64,000 nt of DNA from Rhabdobacter roseus (GTDB taxonomy: Bacteria; Bacteroidota; Bacteroidia; Cytophagales; Spirosomataceae). Made by a program: the position numbers and the translations under genes. Below, in pieces: positions 17,870-27,317 of the stretch (the first letter of the stretch is position 1; every line of letters begins with the position of its first letter). Where the stretch lies: the NCBI RefSeq assembly GCF_014202275.1, contig NZ_JACHGF010000002.1:1017356-1081355 (forward strand). The letters are read 5' to 3'. The notes under the pieces are model-generated. The model searched no databases. It was given only the letters and a program-made list of their open reading frames with translations, and was not told the origin of the DNA.

Positions 17870-17886
17870 CGATAAGTACCTTATCG
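17870..17886. repeat. Short perfect hairpin with GTAC word at its centre
   Basis: CGATAAG-tac-CTTATCG, a perfect 7-bp stem in the 237-bp gap after the PAS kinase. A second GC-rich palindrome, GGCTCGCCCGAGCC, lies about 55 bp downstream. Either may end the kinase mRNA; neither has a T-tract. Confidence 0.35.
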
Positions 17887-18038
17887 TCAGTAACATTTAT
17901 TTAAATTCAGCAATCTTCCTCCGGTACCTTCCGGCGCCCCGGCTCGCCCGAGCCAGGCATTAACAATCATTAACATATAGGGATTTAAACCCAGGCCCCC
18001 GGCGCTCCTCTAACCACCGAAACCCAAAAAAAGGAGCC

Positions 18039-18437
18039 ATGAAAAAATCACTCATTCTATTAGCCATGATGGCTCTCACCGTGACGGGAGCCTTTGCCCA
18101 AATGAAGCGTAGCCCTTATTCCAGCCGCGACTATGAGCGCCGGCAAAGCTACCAGATTAATGAGTTAAAAAGAGAAGCCCGTGACCGCATCTCGTACGGC
18201 GTCCAGAGCAGAGCCCTGACGCGCCGGGAAGCCAACCGGTTCATGGGTGAGTACGAGCGGATTCAGCAAAGAGAGCGCCAGTACCGCAGCCGGGGTGGCC
18301 TTTCGCCCCGCGAGTCGCAAGAGCTGGTGAATTCCCTGGAGCGGTTGGTAGTCAATGTTCGCCGCGAAACACACGACGGGCGGCGCTCCAACGACCACCT
18401 GGCCAACCGCCGGTACGGTCCCCGCTCGGGCTATTAG
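18039..18437 (+). CDS. Small secreted basic protein of unknown function
   Basis: A 132-residue protein with a signal peptide (MKKSLILLAMMALTVTGAFA) and a highly charged, Arg-rich mature part predicted to be helical (ELKREARDRISYG, RREANRFMGEYERIQQRERQ). An AGGAG sequence sits just before the ATG. I recognise no domain. The 133-residue lipoprotein at 50336 is similarly small, exported and Arg-rich but shows no clear similarity. A periplasmic stress or envelope role is only a guess. Confidence 0.7.
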   Translation: MKKSLILLAMMALTVTGAFAQMKRSPYSSRDYERRQSYQINELKREARDRISYGVQSRALTRREANRFMGEYERIQQRERQYRSRGGLSPRESQELVNSLERLVVNVRRETHDGRRSNDHLANRRYGPRSGY

Positions 18438-18487
18438 AAAGATATTAAAGAGCATAGTTTAGTTGAAGGTTTAGGGTAGTTTGAGAA

Positions 18488-18518
18488 ACGTGCGGCTGGT
18501 TCAGCCGTGCGTTTTTTT
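18488..18518 (+). terminator. Intrinsic terminator
   Basis: An 11-bp stem, acgtgcggctg / cagccgtgcgt (with a G-T wobble pair), loop gtt, then a T-run. Ends the small secreted protein gene and lies between it and the convergent GNAT gene. Confidence 0.75.
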
Positions 18519-18548
18519 GTGGGCAAAGTACCTCCCAAAGTACCCCGT

Positions 18549-18989
18549 TCAGAGCTTCTTTCGCACCAATTTGTAGTGGGTTTTAGCAAAGCCTTCCCGC
18601 TCGTAAAAGCGGTGCGTATCCAACCGCAACTGGTTGGAGGTAACTTCCAGGCTGGTAGCCCCCCGGCTATGGGCAAAGGCTGCCAGCGCCTCCACCAGCT
18701 GCTTGCCAATACCGCGCGAGCGCAGCGCCGGGTCAACGTACATTTCCTGGATCTCGGCCACCAGCGCGGCGTGGTGCAACACGGGCTGCACGTGGCAACT
18801 GGCCATACCCACCGGCTGGCCCGCGGCTTCTGCCACAAGGTACCTGATGTCGGCATTGGCGAGGTTCCGGCGAAGTACCTGAGCAAAGCCCGGCCGGTCC
18901 AGGGTCTCGTTTTCGAGGAGGCAGAGCATCTGGTAAAGTACCTCTTCGTCGGCCGGGGTGGCGGTCCGGAAAACCAGGGAATAATCCAT
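18549..18989 (-). CDS. GNAT family N-acetyltransferase
   Basis: A 146-residue single-domain acetyltransferase. The acetyl-CoA binding motif A is visible as VAEIQEMYVDPALRSRGIGK (R-x-x-G-I-G at 93-98), followed by the terminal RFYEREGFAKTHYKL segment. It transfers an acetyl group from acetyl-CoA to an amine; the acceptor is unknown. The TIP30-like gene starts further upstream on the same strand and ends about 24 bp before this start, so the two may be co-transcribed. Confidence 0.88.
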   Translation of the reverse strand: MDYSLVFRTATPADEEVLYQMLCLLENETLDRPGFAQVLRRNLANADIRYLVAEAAGQPVGMASCHVQPVLHHAALVAEIQEMYVDPALRSRGIGKQLVEALAAFAHSRGATSLEVTSNQLRLDTHRFYEREGFAKTHYKLVRKKL

Positions 18990-19013
18990 ACGCTTTATGA
19001 AAATAAAGTACCC

Positions 19014-19676
19014 TCAGTACTTTTGGAGGCTGTCGGACAGGTGAATAAAAACGCCCGTTTCCTTTTTCTGGGCCAGCTCCACCATGGCCCGGGCCACTTT
19101 GGCGGAGTCGATGGCGCGGTACTTGCGCAGCGGGCCCAGCAGCAACGGCCCAAACACTTTGGCCAGCCCCTCTCCTACTTTTTCACCCAGCCGGGTTTCT
19201 TTTCGTTTACCCAGCAGCAGCGAAGGCCGCAGCACGTGCAGCGTTGGGTACCCCAGTGCCATCAGCTCTTCTTCCACCTCTCCTTTCACCCGATTGTAAA
19301 AAAGAGAAGCCTCCGCGTCGGCACCCATGGCCGTCACGATCAGGTACTTTTGCGCGCCTTTTTGCCGGGCAAAGGTACCTACCTGCACCGGGTACTCCTG
19401 GTCTACTCGACGAAAAGCCTCCTTGGAGCCCGCCTTTTTCATGGTCGTACCCAGGCAACAAAACACGTCGTCGCCCTCGACCAGGTCGGCGTTGGGCGCG
19501 TCAAAATTGTACACTATTTCTTCGAGCTTCTTGTGCGGTGGTATACCGAGCGGCCGCCGTACCAGTACCTTCACCTGGGTGTAGTGCGGCGACTGCAGCA
19601 AAAGCTCAAGTACCTGCTGTCCGATTAGCCCGGTGGCTCCCACCAGGAGCGCCGTTTTTAGTTTTTTTTCTACCAT
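19014..19676 (-). CDS. NAD(P)-binding oxidoreductase, TIP30/HTATIP2-like
   Basis: A 220-residue atypical short-chain dehydrogenase. The dinucleotide-binding loop GATGLIG lies at 13-19, the strand motif DDVFCCLGTTMKKAGS matches HTATIP2-type proteins, and the active-site-like YNRVKGE follows. Members bind NADP(H); physiological substrates are poorly known. Reads in the same direction as the GNAT gene downstream and divergently from the metalloprotease. Confidence 0.82.
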   Translation of the reverse strand: MVEKKLKTALLVGATGLIGQQVLELLLQSPHYTQVKVLVRRPLGIPPHKKLEEIVYNFDAPNADLVEGDDVFCCLGTTMKKAGSKEAFRRVDQEYPVQVGTFARQKGAQKYLIVTAMGADAEASLFYNRVKGEVEEELMALGYPTLHVLRPSLLLGKRKETRLGEKVGEGLAKVFGPLLLGPLRKYRAIDSAKVARAMVELAQKKETGVFIHLSDSLQKY

Positions 19677-19889
19677 GGGGTTTGGGTTTTGACAACATGG
19701 ATTCCGTCGTTACGGGGTCGGCCGCGCGCTTGGCTCCGGGCCTCCCCTACGTATTAACCACCTTACCGACCGGATGGCTGTTAATTTCTGGCTTATAAAA
19801 CAGAATTTCTTGATTGCCGGTGAAAAATAGTGATTTCTTCTTGTCGAATAAATACTATTTTTACTTTTTACTCACTTAATCAACGCTGC

Positions 19890-22382
19890 ATGTACAAACC
19901 ATTCTCTATGTTGCTGGTTCTGGGCTTACTGGGTACCTTGGGTACCGAAGCCCTGGCGCAGAAAAAGAAAAAAAAGGAATCCTCCGCGGCCGAAGCCGCC
20001 AAACCGGCTACCCCAGCCGCCAAAAGTACCTCGCCCAAAGCCTACAAGGAGGTGATTACGAGCAAAGCCAAGACCGACGAGGGGCTTTTTAAAGTACACA
20101 AAGTAGATGACTCCTACTTTTACGAAATCCCCGATTCGTTGTTGGGACGCGATATGTTGCTGGTGTCGCGCATTGCCAAAACCGCCGAGAACATCGGCTA
20201 CGGCGGTGAGGAGCTCAATACCTCGGTGGTGCGGTGGGAGCTCAAGGACAAAAAAGTACTGCTGCGGCTGGTGTCGTACCGCAACGTAGCCAGCGAGGAG
20301 CTGCCCATTTACCAGGCCGTAAAAAACTCCAACTTCGAGCCCGTCGTGGCAGCCTTTGAAGTAAAAGCGGCTAAAACTGACAGCACCGGCACGGTGATCG
20401 AAGTAGGCGAACTGTTCACGACTGACGTGAAGCTGCTGGGCCTGGAGCAGCGCCGCCGTACGCAGTACAAAGTAACGGCCCTGGATACCAAGCGCAGCTA
20501 CCTGGACTCGATCCGAAGCTACCCGCTCAACATCGAAGCCCGGCACGTGCTCACTTACAACGCCACCGAGCCCCCTTCTACCTCCGAGACGGGCTCCATC
20601 TCGCTGGAAATGAACCACTCCATGGTACTCTTGCCCAAAAAACCCATGACGCCCCGCCTGAAGGACCAGCGCGTGGGGTACTTTTCGGTGCGGCAGAACG
20701 ACTACGGCCTCGACGAGCAGAAGGCCGACAAGCGCGAGTACATTGTGCGCTGGCGGCTGGAACCCAAAGACCCCGCCGCCTACGCCCGCGGCGAACTGGT
20801 GGAACCCGTGAAGCCCATCGTGTACTACATCGACCCGGCCACGCCCGAAAAGTGGCGGCCCTACATCAAGCAGGGCGTGGAAGACTGGCAGGCGGCTTTT
20901 GAGCAGGCGGGTTTCAAAAATGCGATCCTTTGTAAGTACCCTCCTACCAAAGAAGAAGATCCCGAGTTTAGCCCCGAGGACGCCCGCTACTCGGTGGTGA
21001 GGTACTTTGCCTCCGACATCCAGAACGCCTACGGCCCCAACGTGCACGACCCGCGCTCGGGCGAAATCCTGGAGAGTGATATTGGCTGGTACCACAACGT
21101 CATGAACCTGATCCGGAACTGGTTTTTTATCCAAACGGCCACCATCAACCCCGACGCCCGCACGCCGAAGTTCAAGGACGAAGTGATGGGGCGGCTGATC
21201 CGGTTTGTGTCTTCGCACGAGGTAGGGCACACGCTGGGTCTGCCGCACAACATGGGCTCCAGCGCCGCCTACCCCGTTGATTCGCTACGCTCGGCTACCT
21301 TTACGCAAAAGTACAGCGTAGCGCCATCCATCATGGACTACGCCCGCTTCAACTACGTGGCCCAACCCGATGACAAGGGCGTGTCGCTGATGCCGAACAT
21401 TGGTCTGTACGACAAGTACGCCATTGAGTGGGGCTACCGCGCCCTGCCCGGCGTGCAGAAACCAGAGGATGAGCGTAAGGCGCTGAATGACATGATCATG
21501 AAGCACGCCCACGACCCCATTTACCGCTACGGCCGCCAAACCGCCAACCCTACCGACCCGCGCTCGCAAACCGAAGACCTGGGCGACGACGCCATGAAGG
21601 CCAGCGAATACGGCATCCAAAACCTCAAGCGCCTGGTGCCGGAGCTCGTAAACTGGACCAAAGAAGAAGGCAAGCCCTACGACAACCTGGAAGAAATGTA
21701 CGGCCAGGTACTTGGGCAGTGGAGCCGCTACATGGGCCACGTGGCCAGCAACGTGGGCGGGATCTACGAAACTTACAAAACCTACGACCAGGAGGGTGCC
21801 GTATACACGCCGGTAGAAAAGGCCAAGCAAAAGCGAGCCGTGCAGTTTATTAACAACCAGGCTTTCAAAACGCCGACCTGGATGATCCAGCCCGAGCTGG
21901 TCAACCGCTTTGAGGGCGTGGGCATGGTGGAGCGCATCCGGACGGCGCAGGAGCGGGTACTCAACAACCTGCTGGAGCCGGGGCGGATGGCGCGGCTCAT
22001 CGAACACGAAACGCTGCACAGCGGCCAGGCCTACTCGCTGCTGGAACTGATGGGCGACCTGCGCACGGGCATCTGGACCGAGCTAAAAAACGGCCAGGTA
22101 CCTGACACCTACCGCCGCAACCTGCAGCGTACCTACCTCGACCGCCTGGAGTACCTCATGACCAAAGAGCCCGCCTCGGTACCCGCCAGCGCACGGGGCT
22201 TCCTCGGCTACGTGCCGGTGAAGATGAGCCAGTCGGACATCCGGTCGGTGGTGCGGGGCGAGCTGGGTCTGTTGCAGACCGACATCCGCAAAGCCTTACC
22301 AACCGCCAAAGACACGCTGACAAAGTACCACCTGCAAGACGCCCTCGTCCGGATCGAGAAGATTCTGGACCCGAAGGAGTAG
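19890..22382 (+). CDS. Secreted zinc-dependent metalloprotease (DUF5117/DUF4953 type)
   Basis: An 830-residue protein from ATG 19890 (MYKPFSMLLVLGLLG...). The frame is open 20 codons upstream, but the internal Met begins a clean signal peptide ending EALAQ. A Lys/Ala-rich linker follows, then the conserved DUF5117 region, then the metzincin zinc site HEVGHTLGLPHN with His443, Glu444, His447 and His453. Length and order fit Bacteroidota zinc-dependent metalloproteases of this family. Exported, probably periplasmic or secreted; substrate unknown. The signal peptide itself contains two GTAC words (LGTLGT). Confidence 0.88.
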   Translation: MYKPFSMLLVLGLLGTLGTEALAQKKKKKESSAAEAAKPATPAAKSTSPKAYKEVITSKAKTDEGLFKVHKVDDSYFYEIPDSLLGRDMLLVSRIAKTAENIGYGGEELNTSVVRWELKDKKVLLRLVSYRNVASEELPIYQAVKNSNFEPVVAAFEVKAAKTDSTGTVIEVGELFTTDVKLLGLEQRRRTQYKVTALDTKRSYLDSIRSYPLNIEARHVLTYNATEPPSTSETGSISLEMNHSMVLLPKKPMTPRLKDQRVGYFSVRQNDYGLDEQKADKREYIVRWRLEPKDPAAYARGELVEPVKPIVYYIDPATPEKWRPYIKQGVEDWQAAFEQAGFKNAILCKYPPTKEEDPEFSPEDARYSVVRYFASDIQNAYGPNVHDPRSGEILESDIGWYHNVMNLIRNWFFIQTATINPDARTPKFKDEVMGRLIRFVSSHEVGHTLGLPHNMGSSAAYPVDSLRSATFTQKYSVAPSIMDYARFNYVAQPDDKGVSLMPNIGLYDKYAIEWGYRALPGVQKPEDERKALNDMIMKHAHDPIYRYGRQTANPTDPRSQTEDLGDDAMKASEYGIQNLKRLVPELVNWTKEEGKPYDNLEEMYGQVLGQWSRYMGHVASNVGGIYETYKTYDQEGAVYTPVEKAKQKRAVQFINNQAFKTPTWMIQPELVNRFEGVGMVERIRTAQERVLNNLLEPGRMARLIEHETLHSGQAYSLLELMGDLRTGIWTELKNGQVPDTYRRNLQRTYLDRLEYLMTKEPASVPASARGFLGYVPVKMSQSDIRSVVRGELGLLQTDIRKALPTAKDTLTKYHLQDALVRIEKILDPKE

Positions 22383-22418
22383 CGTAGCCCAACTTGTACA
22401 AGGTACTTTTGTAAGAGC

Positions 22419-22457
22419 CGCCCCGCCCTGGTTTTCCAGGAGCGGGGCGTTTTTTTT
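22419..22457 (+). terminator. Intrinsic terminator after the metalloprotease
   Basis: Arms CGCCCCGC and GCGGGGCG flank an inner cctgg/ccagg pairing with a tttt loop, followed by seven or more Ts. Confidence 0.9.
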
Positions 22458-22480
22458 GATCAAACTACATCAAACCGAAT

Positions 22481-22597
22481 TGCGTGAGGGATAGGAATAA
22501 AAAGCCCGGAACGAAGTGAGGACTTGTAATACAAGCGAGCACGAGAGTGCGAAAGTTGCGACCGCAGGTCAGCCCGACCCGGAGGAGCACGCCCTCA
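22481..22597. ncRNA. Structured conserved-looking intergenic element (GCGTGAGGGAT...CAGCCCGACCC)
   Basis: A non-coding segment with four nested or serial stems. TGAGGG (22485-22490) can close with CCCTCA (22592-22597). Inside are CTTGT/ACAAG (22523-22535), GCAC-GAGA-GTGC with a GNRA loop (22539-22550) and GACC-GCA-GGTC (22560-22570). The GCGTGAGGGAT opening and CAGCCCGACCC close recall a repeated Bacteroidota intergenic family (possibly the Flavo-1 motif), from memory and unverified. It follows a strong terminator, so it would need its own promoter or act as DNA. Function unknown. Confidence 0.6.
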
Positions 22598-22745
22598 TTT
22601 CCTTTTTTGGCGAGGTGCGGTCAGATTGGGTATTTGTGGCTCTTTTCTATAAGCGTTAAATTCCCTCGAAATCCGTAGAGGTACTTTCTATGAGAAAGGT
22701 ACTTGCGGCGTTGGCATAAGGTACCTTTTCTTTCTTTTGGAAAAG

Positions 22746-23252
22746 TCAGGGCGTAATGGCTTTCACGATGATTTCGGTGATGGTACCGTCGGGCTGGTGG
22801 TGGACGGTAATCTGGCGGAGGCCTTCGTGGTTTTCCCAGCGCTTCGTGGTTTTTTCGGAGAAATCGGGAGCGCGCTCCGGCAAGCCCAGTACCGCCAGGG
22901 CGTCGGCGACGAGCCTCGGCGCGGGCGGCCGGACCCGAATCCAGTCGGCGGCGTCGTTGATGTATACGATCTCGACGGTACCTTGCTGGTAGGTGTACTT
23001 TTGGCAGGTGAGGCAGCCCGCAAAACCGTCAGCACTGGCTTCCAGACTACCTACTTTGCCCAGGATGAGCTCGATGTCTTCCTGGGTTTGTTTGGCTATT
23101 TCGTGGATCTGCACCACGGCCCGCGGCGCGGCGGTGTCGGGCGAGGTACTTGGTAGGCGCGACGCTTGCTCGGTACGCGCGGGCTGGGAGGTGCAGGCCA
23201 AGGTACCCAAAGTACCCAGGTTGAGGAAAAGGACAAAAAACAAAACGCGCAT
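22746..23252 (-). CDS. Small lipoprotein of unknown function
   Basis: 168 residues from ATG 23252. The signal MRVLFFVLFLNLGTLGTLAC ends in a lipobox with Cys20. The mature part has a CLTCQ motif (two Cys, possibly a metal or disulfide pair) and predicted alpha/beta content (QGTVEIVYINDAADWIRVR). An ATG 12 codons upstream (23288) is the alternative start, but it gives a less typical signal. No family recognised. The signal peptide is encoded partly by two overlapping GTAC words. Confidence 0.65.
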   Translation of the reverse strand: MRVLFFVLFLNLGTLGTLACTSQPARTEQASRLPSTSPDTAAPRAVVQIHEIAKQTQEDIELILGKVGSLEASADGFAGCLTCQKYTYQQGTVEIVYINDAADWIRVRPPAPRLVADALAVLGLPERAPDFSEKTTKRWENHEGLRQITVHHQPDGTITEIIVKAITP

Positions 23253-23314
23253 AAACAGCCGTATCAATGACCGGAGCAAGATACGCAAATCCGGCCAAAT
23301 GGGCTATCCTGTGC

Positions 23315-25084
23315 TTAGGGCTCGATGCGGTAGGTACCTGGCTGGTCGTGGTGGTCGGTGCGGATGATGAGTTTCTGGCGGTGGGCGTCGTATTGGTAGT
23401 CTGCCGAAGCGCGAAGTACCTGCCCGTCGCGCTCGACTCGCCGGGGTGGACGGGGCGCGTGAATGCGCAGGATGTGCGGGTTTTTTTTACCACTCAGCTG
23501 CACGAAGTACCCTTTCGGGTTTGTTGTCACCGCCAGCGTGGTAGGTACCTGATCGTGCGGATCGTAGACGGTAAAGGTACCTGGGCGGTCGGGGTAAAGT
23601 ACCCAGGTGAGGTAGTTGGCCGAGTTTTCGTCGCCGAGGCGCGTGTAGTTTCTTTCTACGTGTAAAGGCACGATGGCCCCTTCGCGCACGTAAACGGGGA
23701 ATTCGTCCAGCGGAAAATCTTTGGTAAACGTAACGGGCCCCTGATGTACCTCGCGGTCGTCAAACCAGTAGCGCCAGGTACCTTCGGGCAGCTGTACCTG
23801 GCGGGTGGAGTCGTCCTGGTAGATGGGTGCCACCAGGAGATGATCGCCGAAGAGGTAGTGGTACGTACCCGCCACGGGCCTTTGCAGCACGGGCCCGCCG
23901 CGGTGGGCCGAAACCACGTAGCTGTACATGTAAGGTACCAGCTCCGTATGCAACCAGGAAAATTGACGAATGATGGAAAGCTCCTCGGCGCTGCGCTTCC
24001 AGAGCGCCCGCTCACCGTGCCCGCCATTGAGGAAGAGCCCACAAAAGGCCGAAAATTGCGCCCAGCGGATGTAGAGCCTCGGCGGAATGGTGGCCCCGGA
24101 AAAGCCCGCCACGTCGGAGCCGACGATGTTGTAGCCCAGGCGGGCGCTTTTGAGAATGTTGTCAATGGCCGACTCGAAACCTTGAATACCGTCCAGGGCA
24201 ATGTCTTTTTGGGTACCTTGGGAAGTACCTACCAACTCCTTACTTTTCCAGTGATGCACCTGGTCGCCCACCCAGTTTACGGGCGAGGCGTCGATGGGCG
24301 CAAAGCCTTCGGGGTGATAGCCGCGGTCGATGGCGCGCGCCAGGGTCACAAACTCGGGATTGCGCTTCAGGCCGTTGGCGTATTCCTGGCGGTAGTAGAG
24401 GTCCATGTACTGGCGGGTGGTGAGCCAGCCTCCGTAAGTTTTTTGGTAAAAGAGCGGCACCGGTCCGAGCTGCTGCCGGAACAGCGTAGCCGTGCCGTCG
24501 AGCTTCCAGCCGTCGATGCCGTAATCAAGCACCTGGCGTTGCAGGCTGGTCCACCATCTCAGGGCCGCCGGGTTGGTGTAGTCTATGAATCCGCCCCGAC
24601 CTTTCCACCACTTTATTTGGGTACCTTGGCCGGTCAAGTACCCCCGGCGGCGGGCTTGCTCGTACCAATCTTCAGACTCGGCCAGGAAAGTGTCTTTGCT
24701 GTGGCTGTTGACCATCGAGGTCATCCAAAGTACCACGCGGTAGCCTTGTTGCTGCAAGGTACCAAACCATCGCGCCGGGTCGGGGTAGCGGCTGGTATCT
24801 ACCTCAAAATCATTGTAGCGCAGGCTCCAGGGGCTGTCGAGCAGGATGGTCCGGACGGGAATGTCGTGTTCGGCGTAGCCCGCCAGCAGCGTATCCACGT
24901 AGCCCGCCGTGTTGTGGTCGTCTTCCCAGAGCCAGCATTCCAGCGCCCAGGCGGGCGTCAACGGGGGCCTACCGTGGCGCTGGGCCTGAAAAGGTATTCC
25001 CCAAACCGGCCAAAAGAACAAGCCGTAGCTCAGCAGCGCCATCCCCAGGGCGACGATCAGCAGGTACTTTAGATTTTTTTTCAT
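23315..25084 (-). CDS. Glycoside hydrolase family 31 (alpha-glucosidase/alpha-xylosidase type)
   Basis: A 589-residue enzyme with an N-terminal signal anchor (about 5-25). The GH31 nucleophile motif is GIDGWKLDG (Asp196), the likely acid/base is Asp275 in NWVGDQ, and GSDVAGFSG at 322-330 is a further family signature. It hydrolyses alpha-linked glucose, xylose or related sugars, probably in the periplasm. It is divergent from the ECF sigma/FecR/SusCD cluster starting at 25368 and is a candidate catalytic member of that locus. Exact specificity cannot be assigned. Confidence 0.85.
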   Translation of the reverse strand: MKKNLKYLLIVALGMALLSYGLFFWPVWGIPFQAQRHGRPPLTPAWALECWLWEDDHNTAGYVDTLLAGYAEHDIPVRTILLDSPWSLRYNDFEVDTSRYPDPARWFGTLQQQGYRVVLWMTSMVNSHSKDTFLAESEDWYEQARRRGYLTGQGTQIKWWKGRGGFIDYTNPAALRWWTSLQRQVLDYGIDGWKLDGTATLFRQQLGPVPLFYQKTYGGWLTTRQYMDLYYRQEYANGLKRNPEFVTLARAIDRGYHPEGFAPIDASPVNWVGDQVHHWKSKELVGTSQGTQKDIALDGIQGFESAIDNILKSARLGYNIVGSDVAGFSGATIPPRLYIRWAQFSAFCGLFLNGGHGERALWKRSAEELSIIRQFSWLHTELVPYMYSYVVSAHRGGPVLQRPVAGTYHYLFGDHLLVAPIYQDDSTRQVQLPEGTWRYWFDDREVHQGPVTFTKDFPLDEFPVYVREGAIVPLHVERNYTRLGDENSANYLTWVLYPDRPGTFTVYDPHDQVPTTLAVTTNPKGYFVQLSGKKNPHILRIHAPRPPRRVERDGQVLRASADYQYDAHRQKLIIRTDHHDQPGTYRIEP

Positions 25085-25367
25085 GCTACGTTAAAAACTA
25101 GAGCGGCCTCTCAAGCGCTAGTCTATATACTCCCGTGACCCGCGGGCGGGCCATTGCTCAGGGTACTTTCCTAAGCTCGACCTCCCCTTCAACCGAAGCC
25201 ATGATTTCTCCAGAAAACAAGACGAAAAGTACCTGTGAGGGAATTAACAGACCAAACCCGCAGAGCAGCACGTTGGCTATATCCTGGCGGTCATTTTTGG
25301 ATTAATTTAGAAAATAATAGTGAAATTCCGTAAGTTTGTTTACCGGATAACCAAGGGGCTATCGAAA

Positions 25368-25961
25368 ATGGGAGCAAATCGTTTCAAAGAAGACGAAAGA
25401 CAATGGCTGGAAGACCTGGTCCGGGGCGAGACCGCTTCGTTTACCGCCCTATACTACCGCTATGGTCCCCGCCTGCACGCCCACCTGCTTCGCATGGTCA
25501 AATCCGAGGAAGAAGCCCGGGAAATATTGCAGGAGGTTTTCCTGAAAATCTGGGAACACCGCGACCGGATCGATCCGGACCGACCCTTTGGAGCCTACCT
25601 GTATCGAATCGCGGAAAATAGAGTTTACGATTACTTCCGGAAAATAGCCCGCGAAAAACGCATGGCGGACCATTTCCTGTCCAACTCAGTACCCTTTCAT
25701 ACCGATCCCGAAAGCGATTTGCAGTACCGCGACAGCATTCAGCACCTGGAAAGGGCTATTCAACAACTACCCCCGGTGCGCCAAAAGGTATACCTCCTCT
25801 GCAAAATGGAGGGAAAAAGCTACGAGGAAATCGCCGCCTTACTGGGAATCTCTACGGCCACCATCAACGACCATATTGTGAAAGCAAACCGATTTATAAA
25901 AGGTTACCTGGCCCGGTATTCAGACATCGTCCTGAGCTGGCTGGTGTACTTTTGGCTTTAG
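25368..25961 (+). CDS. ECF-type RNA polymerase sigma-70 factor
   Basis: 197 residues from ATG 25368; a GTG 16 codons upstream (25320) is possible but less likely. Region 2 is at about 20-90 (LHAHLLRMVKSEEEAREILQ, FLKIWEHRDRI, YRIAENRVYDYFRK) and region 4 at about 130-185 (QLPPVRQKVYLLCKMEGKSY, EEIAALLGISTATINDHIVK). It is followed by a FecR anti-sigma gene and an STN-type SusC, the standard outer-membrane-signalling arrangement. A CATTTTTG sequence near 25290, one base off the -7 consensus, may be its promoter. Confidence 0.9.
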   Translation: MGANRFKEDERQWLEDLVRGETASFTALYYRYGPRLHAHLLRMVKSEEEAREILQEVFLKIWEHRDRIDPDRPFGAYLYRIAENRVYDYFRKIAREKRMADHFLSNSVPFHTDPESDLQYRDSIQHLERAIQQLPPVRQKVYLLCKMEGKSYEEIAALLGISTATINDHIVKANRFIKGYLARYSDIVLSWLVYFWL

Positions 25962-26203
25962 GCTCTCCTTGAATTTCTCCTTTTTCCCAGCTTCTGATTT
26001 ATAGCTCGTCCTTGGCTTCTTAATGCTTTCGCATCCAGGGTACCTTTTCTGCTTTAGTATCTCCTCGCCCCCATCTATCAGCAGCACTTTCAAAAAAAAA
26101 TAAAAAAAGTCATTTCGGGAGCAGATGGTCGTCCACCCTTAGGCGTAGTAGGTAAGAAAACGGATTGGTTTCGATCCGTAATAACCCCTAAACTAGGAAG
26201 GTT

Positions 26204-27274
26204 GTGGACAAGAATAGAAGCACCCTACATACGCTTTTTGCGAAATACCTGGCCGGAACATGCACCCCGGAAGAAACCCAGCAGGTGATGGACTATTTTG
26301 CTCGTAGTGAACACGAGCAGGATGTGCGGGAACTGATCAGGAGGGAGTTTGAAAAGGAGGTACCCATCGGGAAAGTCACGAATGATACCGTAGCGGAACT
26401 CCACGGTACCTTAGCCGGAATGCTGCACGAAAAAGATTCTGTACGCAGGGGATCAACGCATCGGGTGCCAACGCGTCGGGCGCCGATGCGGATTGAATGG
26501 TCTCGTCCGGCCCAGGCCGCCATCTGGCTGGCGCTGGTGGCTGGCCTGGTAGTATGGCTCTACCTGCGGCAAGGTCATCTAGTCCGGGAAGAATTCACTG
26601 AGCTAGTGACCCGCCCCGGCGAGCGAAAGAAGGTACAGCTGGAAGATGGCACGGTGGTTTGGCTCAACGCCGCCAGTAAACTACACTACCCTGATTCCTT
26701 CGCCCCCGACCGACGGCAGGTAAGCCTGGAGGGAGAGGCTTTCTTTGAGGTGACCAAAGACGCCGCCCGCCCGTTCATCATCCGTTCCGGTGATTTAGAA
26801 ACTACGGTGCTGGGTACCAGCTTTAATATCCGGGCTTATCAGGAGGACAAAACCCTTTCGGTAGCCGTGGTCAGCGGCCGGGTGAAGGTGGCCGCGCCCG
26901 ATACCCGATCGGAGCTTCTATTGGTTCCGGACCAGCAGGCGGTATTTAACAAACAAGGCCGTAGGTTGAATCGGAACGAAAAGGTATTTGCTTCGGGGTT
27001 GTCCGCCTGGAAGGATGGCTTGTTTCAATTCAGGAACACCACGTTTTCGGAGGTAACGGCGATTTTACAACGTAGCCACAACGTTCGGATTCAGTATGAT
27101 CAGCACCTGGAGAACTGCCCCATCATCCACGCGGACTTTTACGAGGACGAACCCGTCGAAAATATCCTGAAAACCCTTCTGAGCTCGGTCAACGGCCGGG
27201 TGAAAGAAACGGGAAAGGGAGCCTATTACCTGACAAGCCCCGTTGCCTGTCAGCCACCAATCCAATCACCTTAA
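26204..27274 (+). CDS. FecR family anti-sigma factor
   Basis: 356 residues starting with GTG at 26204. A cytoplasmic N-terminal helical region (1-100) binds the sigma factor. One membrane helix lies at about 105-121 (AAIWLALVAGLVVWLYL). The periplasmic FecR domain (about 135-235) has LEDGTVVWLNAASKLHYPD, and a C-terminal DUF4974-like region contacts the SusC STN domain. It transmits substrate occupancy of the downstream TonB-dependent transporter to the sigma factor. 242 bp separate it from the sigma gene. Confidence 0.9.
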   Translation: MDKNRSTLHTLFAKYLAGTCTPEETQQVMDYFARSEHEQDVRELIRREFEKEVPIGKVTNDTVAELHGTLAGMLHEKDSVRRGSTHRVPTRRAPMRIEWSRPAQAAIWLALVAGLVVWLYLRQGHLVREEFTELVTRPGERKKVQLEDGTVVWLNAASKLHYPDSFAPDRRQVSLEGEAFFEVTKDAARPFIIRSGDLETTVLGTSFNIRAYQEDKTLSVAVVSGRVKVAAPDTRSELLLVPDQQAVFNKQGRRLNRNEKVFASGLSAWKDGLFQFRNTTFSEVTAILQRSHNVRIQYDQHLENCPIIHADFYEDEPVENILKTLLSSVNGRVKETGKGAYYLTSPVACQPPIQSP

Positions 27275-27317
27275 ACTACCAAACAATGGCAATACCCTAG
27301 AACCAACCGAAAAAGAA

